Positions 5,696 to 13,436 of a stretch of 30,058 nucleotides of DNA are shown one piece after another. The stretch comes from Pseudomonadota bacterium. GTDB lineage: Bacteria > Pseudomonadota > Gammaproteobacteria > Steroidobacterales > Steroidobacteraceae. Each line of letters begins with the position of its first letter. Within the stretch, counting starts at the first letter, position 1. The position numbers and the translations under genes are program-made. The stretch is taken from the NCBI GenBank assembly GCA_023457495.1, contig JAEWLQ010000092.1, positions 1 to 30,058 on the forward strand, given 5' to 3'. The notes below the pieces were generated by a model. The model saw only the letters and a program-made list of their open reading frames with translations. It ran no database searches and was not told where the DNA came from.

Positions 5696-8248
5696 TCAGG
5701 GCGCGGTCACGGAAACATCGTCGACGAATACATCGGATCCCGGGGCCGTGCCTTCGAAGAAGATGGCGACGTCCGTCGGCGTGCAGTCGGCCGGGATCGC
5801 GAGACTGCCCTGCAGCTGGGTCCAGGTGTTCGGCGCCACGGCGGTGTTGTTCTGCAGCCAGGGATAGCTGTCTCCGCTGGAGCAGCCCACCTTCGATGCC
5901 AGGCGCACCGTGTCGTTCGCCGCGCCGGTGTGGAATACCCAGGCGCTGACCGCGTAGGTGGTGCCAGCCGCGACGCGGCTGGTCAGGCCGTACACCGCGA
6001 ACTGATCGGGATTTGGCCGCGCCGTGGCGCGCAGGCTTTGCAGGCCGGTGCGGCTTTGCAGCGTGCTGGCGCTCAGCGTCGAGCCGTTCCAGGAGCCCCA
6101 GCCGGCGATGCCGGCCTCGAAGCCGCCATCGTTCACCAGGTTGTTGTTGGGCGGCACGACGCGCACATCGTCCAGATACACGTCGACACCGGCGTCGGCG
6201 CCCTCGAAGTAGATAGCCACGTCCACGAGATCGCAGTCCGGGATGACGAGATTGGCCGCGAGCTGCGTCCAGGTGTTCGGCGTCACCGCGCCATTGTTCT
6301 GCAGCCACGGAAAGGTGTTGTGCCCCGGGGGCGCGGTCGCCGCCGTGCATTCCACTTTGGCCGCGAGTCGTCCGGTGGTGCTGGCCGCGCCCGTGTGCAG
6401 CAGCCAGGCGCTGACCGCGTACGTGGTGTTGCGTTGGACCAGGCTGGTCAGGCTGTAAGCCGCATAGCCGCCGGTGCCCGAGCGGCCGGTCGACTTCAGG
6501 CTCTGGCTACCGGTGCGCACCCGCTCGGTGCTGGCGCTCAACACGCCGTTGCCCCAGTTGTTCCAGCCGGCGATGCCACCCTCGAAGCCGCCATCCGTGA
6601 GCAGGTTCGCGTCGGACGGCGGGATCGGCTTGCCGAAGCGCACGCTCGCGAGGTTGGCCACGCCGGGGCCGCCGTTGAAGCGGATGTACACGTCGTGGGT
6701 GCCCGCGATGGACGATAGCGCCTCTTCGACGGTGGACGAACTACCCCAGCCCGCCGTCGGCGGCAGATCCACCGTGACCACCGGGTCAGTTTCGAGGCTG
6801 CCGAGATGCACGGAGATGCTGCCCGGCGAGGTGTTGCCCTTGGCGTATTCCACCCACACCGTGTCCCAGTCTGCGCGGAACTCGACGCCCTGGAATTTGA
6901 TCCAGTCGCCGTCGTCCGTGTAAGCGATCACGCCGCCCGAGACGACGCCGAAGCCCTCGTCGTGGTTGACCGCGGTCAACGTCAGGCCGTTCTGGTTGCC
7001 GTGCCAGCCCGGGTGCACGTATTCCGGCACCGCGCAGGTGCTGCCGCCGCCCGCGCGATAACACTGGATCCAGTCGAGCGCCGGACGCGTGGTGCCATCG
7101 GCGCGGACCAGGTAGGCATTGGTGCGCCAGATGCTGCCCTGCCGGTGTCCCCAGTGGGTCACGCCAGCCACGCCGGGGTGATCCCAGAACAGCGCGAACA
7201 CGTCGGCCATCACGTTGGCGTGATCGGCGTCGTTCTCCAGGTTGAGGTCGAACTCGGAGATGTAGATAGGAAGGCCGGTGTCGGCGAGGCGCTGCAGGTT
7301 GGCGCCGAGCACGTCCACGTTGGCGCGCTCGTAGAAATGCGCCTGCTCGCCGATGCCGTCGATGAGCTTGCGCTCCTTGAGCAGGTTGATGATGTTCAGG
7401 TAGTTGGTCGTGAGGCCGTCCTCGACGATCACGTTGAACTCGTTGATGAGGAGCCTGGCCTTCGGAAAATGCTTGCGCGCCAGCTCGAAGGACCGGATCA
7501 CCCAGTCGAAGCCGGTGGCGCCCGCGCCGCCGAGCGCCTCGCGGTACGGTGGCGGTGCGTTGAGCGGCTCGTTGAGCACTTCGACGTACTTGAGCTTCGG
7601 GTAGCGCTTGGCCACCGCGCTCATCCATTCCTCGATTTCCTCGAGCTGCTCGGCGGGCGGCAACGCGGCGATCCAGCCCGGCTGCTGCTGGCCCCAGAGC
7701 AAGACGTGGAACTTGAAGACGAGGTTGTTGGAGACGGCGGTCTGATAGGCCGTGTCGAGATCCGTCCAGTTCATGACGTCGCGCGTGGCTTCGACGCTGC
7801 CCCACTTGCCCGCGTTTTCGGGCGTGAGCTGGTCGAAGTAGGTGAGCAGATGTTCGTAGTCCTCGGGCCCGCTGGGCGCGGTGCCGAAGAACTTGACCTG
7901 GTTGACCTTCACCGTGACCTTGTCGGGCTCGCTGGGCGCGTCGTAGTTGTCGGTGACGATGAGCTCGAACTCGAGCGGAGTCTGGATCTCGACGTCCGGC
8001 GCGGTGAATTTGAGATTCGGCGTGTTGGCGCCGGTCAGCTTCACCGTGGGTCCGGAGACCTGCGTCCACTTGTAGCCCTTGATCTTGCCGTCGACGTCCG
8101 TGCCCTTGCCATTCAGGGTCACCTTCGCGCCTTCGGTCACTTCCAGGTCAGGACCGGCGTCGGCGGTAGGAAAGAACGGGTACAGACAGCCGGCCAGCGC
8201 CAGCAGCGGCGTCACCAGCATGGCGACGCTGCGGAAATTGAGCTTCAT
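5696..8248 (-). CDS. Modular GH10 endo-xylanase lipoprotein
   Basis: Secreted 850-residue glycoside hydrolase, predicted to cut beta-1,4-xylan by a retaining mechanism. Order of parts: lipoprotein signal with lipobox LALAGC (C21); PKD-like domain (about 25-117); GH10 barrel (about 120-400); CBM6-like domain (about 408-540, with YTDDGDWIKFQGVEF); and two tandem CBM4/9-like modules (about 545-695 and 700-850), each beginning with DGGFE(G/A)GIAGW. GH10 marks are TPENAGKW, HVLLWGQQQPGW, acid/base E227 in VLNEPLN and nucleophile E332 in YISEFDLN. The WGQQQP variant, in place of WHSQ, occurs in some GH10 subfamilies. It would sit in a membrane as a lipoprotein. ATG at 8248 has an AGGGGA about 8 nt upstream. 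It is transcribed alone; the palindrome at 8297-8321 may control it. Confidence 0.93.
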   Translation of the reverse strand: MKLNFRSVAMLVTPLLALAGCLYPFFPTADAGPDLEVTEGAKVTLNGKGTDVDGKIKGYKWTQVSGPTVKLTGANTPNLKFTAPDVEIQTPLEFELIVTDNYDAPSEPDKVTVKVNQVKFFGTAPSGPEDYEHLLTYFDQLTPENAGKWGSVEATRDVMNWTDLDTAYQTAVSNNLVFKFHVLLWGQQQPGWIAALPPAEQLEEIEEWMSAVAKRYPKLKYVEVLNEPLNAPPPYREALGGAGATGFDWVIRSFELARKHFPKARLLINEFNVIVEDGLTTNYLNIINLLKERKLIDGIGEQAHFYERANVDVLGANLQRLADTGLPIYISEFDLNLENDADHANVMADVFALFWDHPGVAGVTHWGHRQGSIWRTNAYLVRADGTTRPALDWIQCYRAGGGSTCAVPEYVHPGWHGNQNGLTLTAVNHDEGFGVVSGGVIAYTDDGDWIKFQGVEFRADWDTVWVEYAKGNTSPGSISVHLGSLETDPVVTVDLPPTAGWGSSSTVEEALSSIAGTHDVYIRFNGGPGVANLASVRFGKPIPPSDANLLTDGGFEGGIAGWNNWGNGVLSASTERVRTGSQSLKSTGRSGTGGYAAYSLTSLVQRNTTYAVSAWLLHTGAASTTGRLAAKVECTAATAPPGHNTFPWLQNNGAVTPNTWTQLAANLVIPDCDLVDVAIYFEGADAGVDVYLDDVRVVPPNNNLVNDGGFEAGIAGWGSWNGSTLSASTLQSRTGLQSLRATARPNPDQFAVYGLTSRVAAGTTYAVSAWVFHTGAANDTVRLASKVGCSSGDSYPWLQNNTAVAPNTWTQLQGSLAIPADCTPTDVAIFFEGTAPGSDVFVDDVSVTAP

Positions 8249-8296
8249 CTTGGCTTCCCCTTCGTGTGCGCTCTGCGGCGCGAGAATCTTGTTGTC

Positions 8297-8321
8297 CGCG
8301 GTTCCTTGTACCAGAACCGCG
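8297..8321. promoter_or_regulatory. Palindrome upstream of GH10, candidate operator
   Basis: Eight-bp arms cgcggttc (8297-8304) and gaaccgcg (8314-8321) flank a 9-nt centre. An outer gttgtc/gacaac pair (8291-8296 and 8327-8332) extends the symmetry imperfectly. It lies 49 nt upstream of the GH10 start. On the minus strand GGTTGT, 17 nt, TACAAG overlaps it and could be a weak promoter. The dyad would then be placed to control transcription. No regulator gene is nearby. Inference only. Confidence 0.35.
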
Positions 8322-8437
8322 TGTACGACAACCAGACGAAGAGGCTCTATCTACGGTGAGTACGTAGTGCGCCGGCGCGTGTCCAGCGTTGTCAGGGGAG
8401 GCTTGCCGAGAGGTAGCTTGCCGGCCGGACGCGGGTG

Positions 8438-8698
8438 TCAGTTGTGCCGCGCGCCGGGAGGCGCCGCGCTCTCCGGCGGTTCCGAGTCGTCGTCGGCGGG
8501 CTTCAGGTCCGGATACTCGCGGGTCACCCGGTCGATGATTTCCGCCTCGTAAGCGCTGATCACCCTGGCGATCCCGCGCTTGTAGCCCGCGAACTCCTCG
8601 GGGGACATGGCGGATTCAACAGGCTCGAGAGACGCGATCAGCTGGTCGATGTGCGCATTGACCAGGGCGACGATCTGTTCGGCCAGCTTGCGATCCAT
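8438..8698 (-). CDS. Hypothetical small helical protein
   Basis: Acidic, mostly helical protein of 86 residues that I do not recognise. It has a regular amphipathic pattern (IVALVNAHIDQLIASLEPVESAM, then YKRGIARVISAYEAEIIDRV), followed by a disordered Asp/Pro/Ser tail. No signal peptide or TM segment. It starts with ATG at 8698, 41 nt downstream of the glmS stop and on the same strand. The 189 nt between it and GH10 hold no other gene. The coding call rests on codon periodicity and sensible composition. Confidence 0.55.
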   Translation of the reverse strand: MDRKLAEQIVALVNAHIDQLIASLEPVESAMSPEEFAGYKRGIARVISAYEAEIIDRVTREYPDLKPADDDSEPPESAAPPGARHN

Positions 8699-8725
8699 GA
8701 GGCCTGTCCCCTTTTGCTAGGAAAC

Positions 8726-8738
8726 GGGGAATGTCCCC
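8726..8738 (-). terminator. Short GC hairpin after glmS, possible terminator
   Basis: Arms gggga and tcccc with a 3-nt loop start 1 nt past the glmS stop codon; on the minus strand the stem is followed by GTTTCC. The word tgtcccc occurs twice, at 8705-8711 and 8732-8738. The weak T-tract makes termination uncertain. Confidence 0.35.
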
Positions 8739-8739
8739 A

Positions 8740-10575
8740 TTATTCAACCGTCACGCTTTTCGCGAGATTGCGCGGCTGGTCGACGTCGGTGCCCTTGAGG
8801 ATGGCCACGTGATACGCGAGCAGCTGCAGCGGCACCGTGTAGACGATGGGCGCCTGGAAGTAGCTCACGTGTTTGGGCATCTGGATCACGGTCACGCCTT
8901 CGGAAGGCGTAATGCCGGACTCCGGATCCGCGAACACGATCAGCTCGCCGCCGCGCGCGCGCACTTCCATGAGATTGCTCTTGAGCTTCTCGAGCAGGTC
9001 GTTGTTCGGCGCCACGGTGATGACGGGCATGTCCGCGTCGACCAGCGCCAGCGGGCCGTGCTTGAGTTCGCCGGCCGCGTAGGCCTCGGCATGTATGTAC
9101 GAGATTTCCTTGAGCTTGAGCGCGCCTTCCATCGCGATGGCGGAGAGGGCGCCGCGGCCCAGGAACAAGGTGTGATGCTTGTCGGCGAAACGTTTCGCGA
9201 GATCGTAGATGACGGGATCGAGCGAGAGCGTCTTCTCGATGATCGCCGGAATCTCGATCAGGCGCTGCACGAGGCTGCGCTCGCGCTCGGCGTCCGCGGT
9301 GCGCTGCTTGGCGAGCGCGATGACCAGCATGCTGAGCGCGGTGAGCTGCGTCGTGAACGCCTTGGTCGATGCGACGCCGATCTCCGGACCCGCGCGCGTC
9401 AGCATCACGAGCTCCGACTCGCGCACCAGCGAGCTCTCCGGCACGTTGCAGATGGCGAGGCTGGATAGATAGCCCGCCTGCTTCGCGAGGCGCAGCGCGG
9501 CGAGCGTATCGGCGGTTTCGCCCGATTGCGAAATGGTGACGAACAGCGAATTGCGCGGCACCACCGGATTGCGGTACCGGTACTCGCTCGCGATCTCGAC
9601 CGTGCACGGAATCTTGCAGATCTGCTCGATGAAATAGCGCGCCACCACGCCCGAGTGGTAGCTCGTGCCGCACGCGATGATGTGCACGTGCTCGGTCTTC
9701 TTGAAGATGTCGGTGGCCGCCGGACCGAAGGCCGCTTCGAGCAGGCGACCGTTCGCGACGCGCTCGGCGAGCGTGTCCGCGACCGCGCGCGGCTGCTCGT
9801 GGATTTCCTTGAGCATGAAGTGCCGGTACTGGCCCTTCTCGGCCGCGTCGGCCGACAGCTCGCTCTCACGGATGGGGCGCTCGACCGAATCGCCGTTCTG
9901 GTCCAGCACCTTGATCGACGTGCGGCGGATGTCGGCGACATCGCCTTCCTCGAGGAACATGAAGCGGCGCGTGACCGGCAGCAGCGCCGAAACGTCGGAA
10001 GCGACGAAGTTTTCGTCGACGCCCAGGCCGACGACGACCGGGCAACCCGCGCGCGCCAGGATGATCCGCTCGGGCTCGGACTCGCTGACCACCGCGAGCG
10101 CATACGCGCCCTCGAGCTCGGCGACCGTGGCGCGCACGGCCTTGAACAGATCCTTCTGCGCGGCGAGGTGATGATGCACGCGGTGCGCGATCACCTCGGT
10201 GTCGGTCTCCGACGTGAACTTGTAGCCGGCCTTCTCGAGGTCCGCGCGCAATTCTTCGTGGTTCTCGATGATGCCGTTGTGGACGATGGCGAGACCATCG
10301 TGCGAGATGTGCGGATGCGCGTTGCGCTCCGAAGGCACGCCGTGCGTGGCCCAGCGCGTGTGCGCGATGCCGAGGTTGCCGTGCGTGTGATCCGCGTTGA
10401 TCGCGTCCTGCAGCACCTTGACCTTGCCCACGGTGCGCAGGCGCTTCAGGTGCTGGGTGCCGTTGAGCACGGCGATGCCGGCCGAGTCATAGCCACGATA
10501 TTCGAGCCGGCGCAGGCCCTCCATCAGGATTGGGACGACGTTTCGCTCAGCGATGGCGCCAACGATTCCGCACAT
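8740..10575 (-). CDS. glmS: Glutamine-fructose-6-phosphate aminotransferase (isomerizing)
   Basis: Makes glucosamine-6-phosphate from fructose-6-phosphate and glutamine, the first step toward UDP-GlcNAc for peptidoglycan and LPS; cytosolic. Length is 611 residues, as expected. The N-terminal glutaminase has the nucleophile Cys2 (MCGIVGA), RRLEYRGYDSAGI and THTRWATHG-like segments (here IAHTRWATHGVPS). Two SIS sugar-isomerase domains follow, with IIACGTSYHSG, TISQSGETADT and the C-terminal AYAAGELKHGPLALVD. It ends LAKSVTVE, typical of the family. The start has only a weak ribosome site (GGA about 10 nt upstream). A 144-nt leader separates it from the GST gene. I saw no glmS ribozyme-like structure. 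Confidence 0.97.
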   Translation of the reverse strand: MCGIVGAIAERNVVPILMEGLRRLEYRGYDSAGIAVLNGTQHLKRLRTVGKVKVLQDAINADHTHGNLGIAHTRWATHGVPSERNAHPHISHDGLAIVHNGIIENHEELRADLEKAGYKFTSETDTEVIAHRVHHHLAAQKDLFKAVRATVAELEGAYALAVVSESEPERIILARAGCPVVVGLGVDENFVASDVSALLPVTRRFMFLEEGDVADIRRTSIKVLDQNGDSVERPIRESELSADAAEKGQYRHFMLKEIHEQPRAVADTLAERVANGRLLEAAFGPAATDIFKKTEHVHIIACGTSYHSGVVARYFIEQICKIPCTVEIASEYRYRNPVVPRNSLFVTISQSGETADTLAALRLAKQAGYLSSLAICNVPESSLVRESELVMLTRAGPEIGVASTKAFTTQLTALSMLVIALAKQRTADAERERSLVQRLIEIPAIIEKTLSLDPVIYDLAKRFADKHHTLFLGRGALSAIAMEGALKLKEISYIHAEAYAAGELKHGPLALVDADMPVITVAPNNDLLEKLKSNLMEVRARGGELIVFADPESGITPSEGVTVIQMPKHVSYFQAPIVYTVPLQLLAYHVAILKGTDVDQPRNLAKSVTVE

Positions 10576-10701
10576 TTAACAGTGTCCAGAATTTGGGGGC
10601 GCGTAGTGTGCCTGAGGAAAGGCCCCGTGAGCAGCGTCCAACCGGCGCAGACCGGCACTTCTGGTACGCCGCTCACACAGGGCCGTCACCCACGACCCAA
10701 A

Positions 10702-10718
10702 GTATTGAAAATCAATAC
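10702..10718 (-). terminator. AT-rich hairpin just after the GST gene
   Basis: Perfect 7-bp inverted repeat (gtattga / tcaatac) with a 3-nt loop, beginning 2 nt past the GST stop and followed on the minus strand by TTTGGG. It is AT-rich in a GC-rich setting. It could be a weak terminator separating the upstream run from glmS, or a protein site in the glmS leader. Confidence 0.35.
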
Positions 10719-10719
10719 C

Positions 10720-11322
10720 TTATGGAACGGCCAGATCGACCTGCGCGCGAAAGGCGGGCCGCACGGACAGGCGCTGGTAGTAGCCGAGCACGGCCGGAAG
10801 CTGGGGACGCTCGATGGGGGTGAGCAGCCAGCGATGGATCGACAGTCCCAACACCACGTCCGCCAGGGTGAAGAACTCGCCCGTGATGAACTGGCCGCCC
10901 TGGCGGAAGTGCTCGTCGAGCATCGCGGTGTGCCGGTTCCAGCTTTCCACGCTGGCCTGGATGGCGGCGGGATCGGTGTGGGAGGGGCTGTGTCGAACAA
11001 GGGCGAGGAAGCTGTACCGCCAGGCGTCGTTGAGCTCGGTCGCCTGCCAGTCCATCCATTGATCGACGAGGCCGCGGTGCTCGGGATCTTCAGGAAGCAG
11101 GATGCCGCGCGGTTGCTTGCCGGCGAGATAGCGGCAGATCGCATTCGATTCCCACAGCACGAAATCGCCATCGCGGATCACCGGCACCAAGGCGTTGGGA
11201 TTGCGGGCGAGCAGTTGCGGGTCCGACTCGACGTGCTCGAAGGGCAGATCGAGCTCCGCGCAGGTCCACAACACCTTGCGCACGTTGATCGACGAAGTCC
11301 TTCCGAGGATGCGTAATGCCAT
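10720..11322 (-). CDS. Glutathione S-transferase family protein
   Basis: Cytosolic GST-fold protein of 200 residues. The N-terminal thioredoxin-like domain has the catalytic-loop region GRTSSINVRKVLWTCAEL (Ser-type candidate near residues 10-11), the glutathione-binding cis-Pro segment NPNALVPVI (about 41-49) and the WESNAICRYLA motif (about 57-67). The C-terminal domain is all-helical, with the FTLADVVLGLSIHRW signature near 150-165. The substrate is unknown; stress detoxification is the usual role. ATG at 11322 lies 8 nt after the stop of the DUF2845 gene, so the two are probably co-transcribed. Confidence 0.88.
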   Translation of the reverse strand: MALRILGRTSSINVRKVLWTCAELDLPFEHVESDPQLLARNPNALVPVIRDGDFVLWESNAICRYLAGKQPRGILLPEDPEHRGLVDQWMDWQATELNDAWRYSFLALVRHSPSHTDPAAIQASVESWNRHTAMLDEHFRQGGQFITGEFFTLADVVLGLSIHRWLLTPIERPQLPAVLGYYQRLSVRPAFRAQVDLAVP

Positions 11323-11330
11323 GGGACAAA

Positions 11331-11651
11331 CTACTTCCCGCGGTCGATCGATCGGATCCGGCCGTCGACAATAGTGACCACCATTGGCGCCGCGCGTGTC
11401 CCCCGGTCATAGGTCCAGGTTTCGGTGACCGTCACGCCGTTCTTGATCATGAGCCCGAACTGGTTGCGGACGAGGATGTCTTCCGAGCGGCTTTCCCGCG
11501 TGTTCGGCGGGCCGCACTTCTGCTCGAGCTCCTCGACGGTGAGATCGCTCGACACCACCCACTTGCCGCAGCGGAAGGTTTCATCGGCGTGGGCAAGTGG
11601 CGCCAGGATCGCGAGTCCTGCGACCCACCAGGATTCGAAGCGCAGCTTCAT
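11331..11651 (-). CDS. DUF2845 periplasmic protein
   Basis: Small exported protein of 106 residues. A signal peptide (KLRFESWWVAGLAILAPLAHA) with probable cleavage after A22 is followed by a DUF2845-like domain: TFRCGKWVVSSDLTVEEL, KCGPPNTRES and a terminal TIVDGRIRSIDRGK. Two cysteines (C28 and C46) could form a disulfide. Family function is unknown. It lies 26 nt after the Excalibur gene, on the same strand. Confidence 0.78.
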   Translation of the reverse strand: MKLRFESWWVAGLAILAPLAHADETFRCGKWVVSSDLTVEELEQKCGPPNTRESRSEDILVRNQFGLMIKNGVTVTETWTYDRGTRAAPMVVTIVDGRIRSIDRGK

Positions 11652-11677
11652 GCGCCGATGTTACACCCCGCCGGGGG

Positions 11678-11993
11678 TCAGGAACCGAACGGGCTCCTGC
11701 ACCACTGCCGTTCGCAGGGAACGCCATCGTTGTTGCCGTCCATTTCCACGCCCGGGCAGTTCAGTAGGAAATACTTGGCCTCATCGCAAGAAGTCATCTG
11801 TGAACAATGGGTGCGACCGTCGCATTGAAATCGCGACTCCTCGGACGGATCGTCCCGCTCGGGAAGTTCGCGCATGTCGACTTCCGGCGGCCTGCGCGGA
11901 TGTCGAATGCACTGCACCATTCCCGGCGATCTGCCGGTCATAGACGAAGAACGCCAGCGCGCCGATGACGGCGCCGAGGAGGAATTTGCCCAT
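11678..11993 (-). pseudogene. Excalibur-domain membrane-anchored protein, split by a frameshift
   Basis: Two frames together make one sensible protein. From ATG 11993, frame A gives a TM anchor (GKFLLGAVIGALAFFVYDR) and a linker ending about QAAG near 11883. In the frame shifted by +1, EVDMRELPERDDPSEESRFQC and the rest follow: a full Excalibur calcium-binding domain with CDGRTHCSQMTSCDEA, NCPGVEMDGNNDGVPCERQWC-like Cys and Asp ligands, ending at 11678. Excalibur proteins of this size commonly have exactly this anchor-linker-domain order. After the join, frame A turns into Arg/Ser-rich nonsense and ends at 11781. A single extra base near 11880-11890 (mutation, sequencing error or programmed slip) would explain it. 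If the C-terminal frame is used alone, ATG 11941 or 11875 could start it. Confidence 0.7.
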
Positions 11994-12004
11994 CCACAGG
12001 CTAA

Positions 12005-12391
12005 CTACTCCACCTGCGCGCCCCTGGCAAGCAGCAGCGCCCGAAGTTGCGACCTGTGACACCGCTGCTCGTTCTCGCAATAACACCCCATCGAGAAACT
12101 GGCGTGCTGCGACAGCGCCGCCAGTACGTCCAGCGACTGGGCGGCCGCCGGCGCGGACATTTCGGCCCGGTACTTCTTGAAGAAGGCCGCCCATTGCTTG
12201 TCGGTCTTCGCGGCCTGGGCCTGCTTCATGAGTTCAGCGCTGGGCGCGAGCACCGGAAACCAGACGTCGTACCAGTCCAGGCGGGAAAAATCCGCCTTCG
12301 GCACACCGCGCGGGGGACGACGCACGGTGCCCAGGCGCGTTCCCTCATGGGGGACGCGCGCGGAGCCGAGGCGGACGATTCGAATGCTCAT
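12005..12391 (-). CDS. DUF488 family protein
   Basis: Cytosolic protein of 128 residues of the DUF488 family (YeaO-like, function unknown). The hallmark C-terminal motif GCYCENEQRCHRSQL (102-116) is present, as are the N-terminal SIRIVRLGS strand and the conserved DWYDVWFPVLAPS segment (39-51). ATG at 12391 overlaps the GNAT stop by an ATGA. The stop is the first TAG of the TAGTTAG motif at 12001-12007, just before the Excalibur start. It sits in the middle of a packed minus-strand run. Confidence 0.85.
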   Translation of the reverse strand: MSIRIVRLGSARVPHEGTRLGTVRRPPRGVPKADFSRLDWYDVWFPVLAPSAELMKQAQAAKTDKQWAAFFKKYRAEMSAPAAAQSLDVLAALSQHASFSMGCYCENEQRCHRSQLRALLLARGAQVE

Positions 12392-12897
12392 CGGAGTTTC
12401 TCCATGAAGACGAGCGCGAGGCCGGATGAGAGCGCCTGCTCGCGAGCGCGGCGATATCCGAGCCGCTCATAGAGCCGGATGTTGCCCTCGCTGCGACTGC
12501 CCGTGAACAGCTCAAAGCGGCGCGTTTGCGCAAATTCTCGCTGCCGTTCGATGGCGCGCATGAGCCGCGTGCCGATGCCACCGCCCTGCCGCTGCGGCCG
12601 CACGATCAACCGGCCGACGTGGCAGACATCGTTCGCCAGGCGTGCGCGCACCGATCCGACGAACTCGCCGCCGTCGCGGGCTTTGAGAACGACCATGTTC
12701 TCGATGTCGCTTCGCATGGAATCGAGTGTCTGCACGAGTGGTGGTAGCGACCAGTCCTGATAGAGCCGCGCCTCGGACTCATACGCCAGCTTCTGCAGCG
12801 CGAGGATTTCCGGCGCGTCGGCGACGGTCGCCCGCTCGATGAGCAGCGCGGCGCGCGGCCCGTTCTCGTCCTCTCCCGGATTCTCCGCGCCCGGCAC
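12388..12897 (-). CDS. GNAT family N-acetyltransferase
   Basis: Acetyltransferase of 169 residues. The GNAT fold is shown by ERATVADAPEILALQKLAY at the N-terminus, VGRLIVRPQRQGGGIGTRLM (95-113, the acetyl-CoA pyrophosphate loop) and ELFTGSRSEGNIRLYERLGY near the C-terminus. The acceptor is unknown. The frame is open upstream to 13068, but that part overlaps the next gene, so GTG at 12897 is chosen; it begins one base past the stop of the GyrI-like gene. The stop overlaps the DUF488 start (ATGA). Confidence 0.85.
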   Translation of the reverse strand: MPGAENPGEDENGPRAALLIERATVADAPEILALQKLAYESEARLYQDWSLPPLVQTLDSMRSDIENMVVLKARDGGEFVGSVRARLANDVCHVGRLIVRPQRQGGGIGTRLMRAIERQREFAQTRRFELFTGSRSEGNIRLYERLGYRRAREQALSSGLALVFMEKLR

Positions 12898-12898
12898 C

Positions 12899-13366
12899 CT
12901 AACTACCGACCGGAAGGCAAAGCTCGCAGGCGAACACGCCCTGCCTGGCGTCGAACACCGCGCCGCGCGGATAGTGCTCGAAGGGTTTGCGCGATTCATC
13001 CACGCGCAGTCCTTTGTCCGAATGGAATTCGCCGAGAAACGCGCTCCATGCCGGTCCGATCTCCGCACTGCTTCCCTTGAACGTGGTCACGGCGTACCGC
13101 CCACCCGCGATGGTCTTCGTTTCGGCGTCCGGCAACGTGAGGCCCGGCGGCAATTCGACGCAGGCGTCGTAGCGGCAGTTGTCGGGTGACGTGTCCTTCG
13201 GATCGTCAAGGCTCACGCCGTAACGCGGGCAATCGACCAGCCCATGATCGGCGAGCCACGGTCCGACCGTCGCACGCCAGAACTTTCCCACCGGTTCGCC
13301 GAATGGCCCCGAATAGCGAAGGCAAGCCACGCGAACGGACTGGCGATCGACGATCTCGATGTTCAT
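12899..13366 (-). CDS. GyrI-like / AraC effector-binding domain protein
   Basis: Stand-alone small-molecule-binding-fold protein of 155 residues, similar to GyrI (SbmC) and to the effector domain of AraC/Rob regulators. Pattern: VRVACLRYSGPFGEPVGKFW near the N-terminus, then SLDDPKDTSPDNCRYDACV (52-70), then GGRYAVTTFKGS. No DNA-binding domain is attached. ATG at 13366 is preferred over 13417 because the domain begins there; a TAAACT box lies 7 nt before it (13374-13379). It heads the minus-strand run that continues through GNAT and DUF488 and ends in TAGTTAG. Confidence 0.82.
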   Translation of the reverse strand: MNIEIVDRQSVRVACLRYSGPFGEPVGKFWRATVGPWLADHGLVDCPRYGVSLDDPKDTSPDNCRYDACVELPPGLTLPDAETKTIAGGRYAVTTFKGSSAEIGPAWSAFLGEFHSDKGLRVDESRKPFEHYPRGAVFDARQGVFACELCLPVGS

Positions 13367-13373
13367 GGGCGGG

Positions 13374-13379
13374 AGTTTA
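13374..13379 (-). promoter_or_regulatory. Candidate -10 box giving a leaderless start for the GyrI-like gene
   Basis: TAAACT on the minus strand ends 7 nt before ATG 13366, with CCCGCCC between; there is no Shine-Dalgarno. No good -35 hexamer was seen. It shares spacing and spacer sequence with the boxes before 17076 and 28950. Confidence 0.3.
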
Positions 13380-13436
13380 GGCACCGCAACGCGCACCTCG
13401 CCAGTTGTCGGGCCCATCCGGGACTAAGATGCCGGA

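Noticed and set aside
6806..8359. Long plus-strand open frame antisense to GH10
   Set aside because: It mirrors the GH10 codons; no start site or motifs.
9526..11316. Plus-strand frame of about 596 codons across glmS and GST
   Set aside because: It spans two unrelated real genes and their gap with no motifs.
12898..13068. N-terminal extension of the GNAT gene to 13068
   Set aside because: It overlaps the GyrI-like gene in another frame and lacks GNAT sequence.
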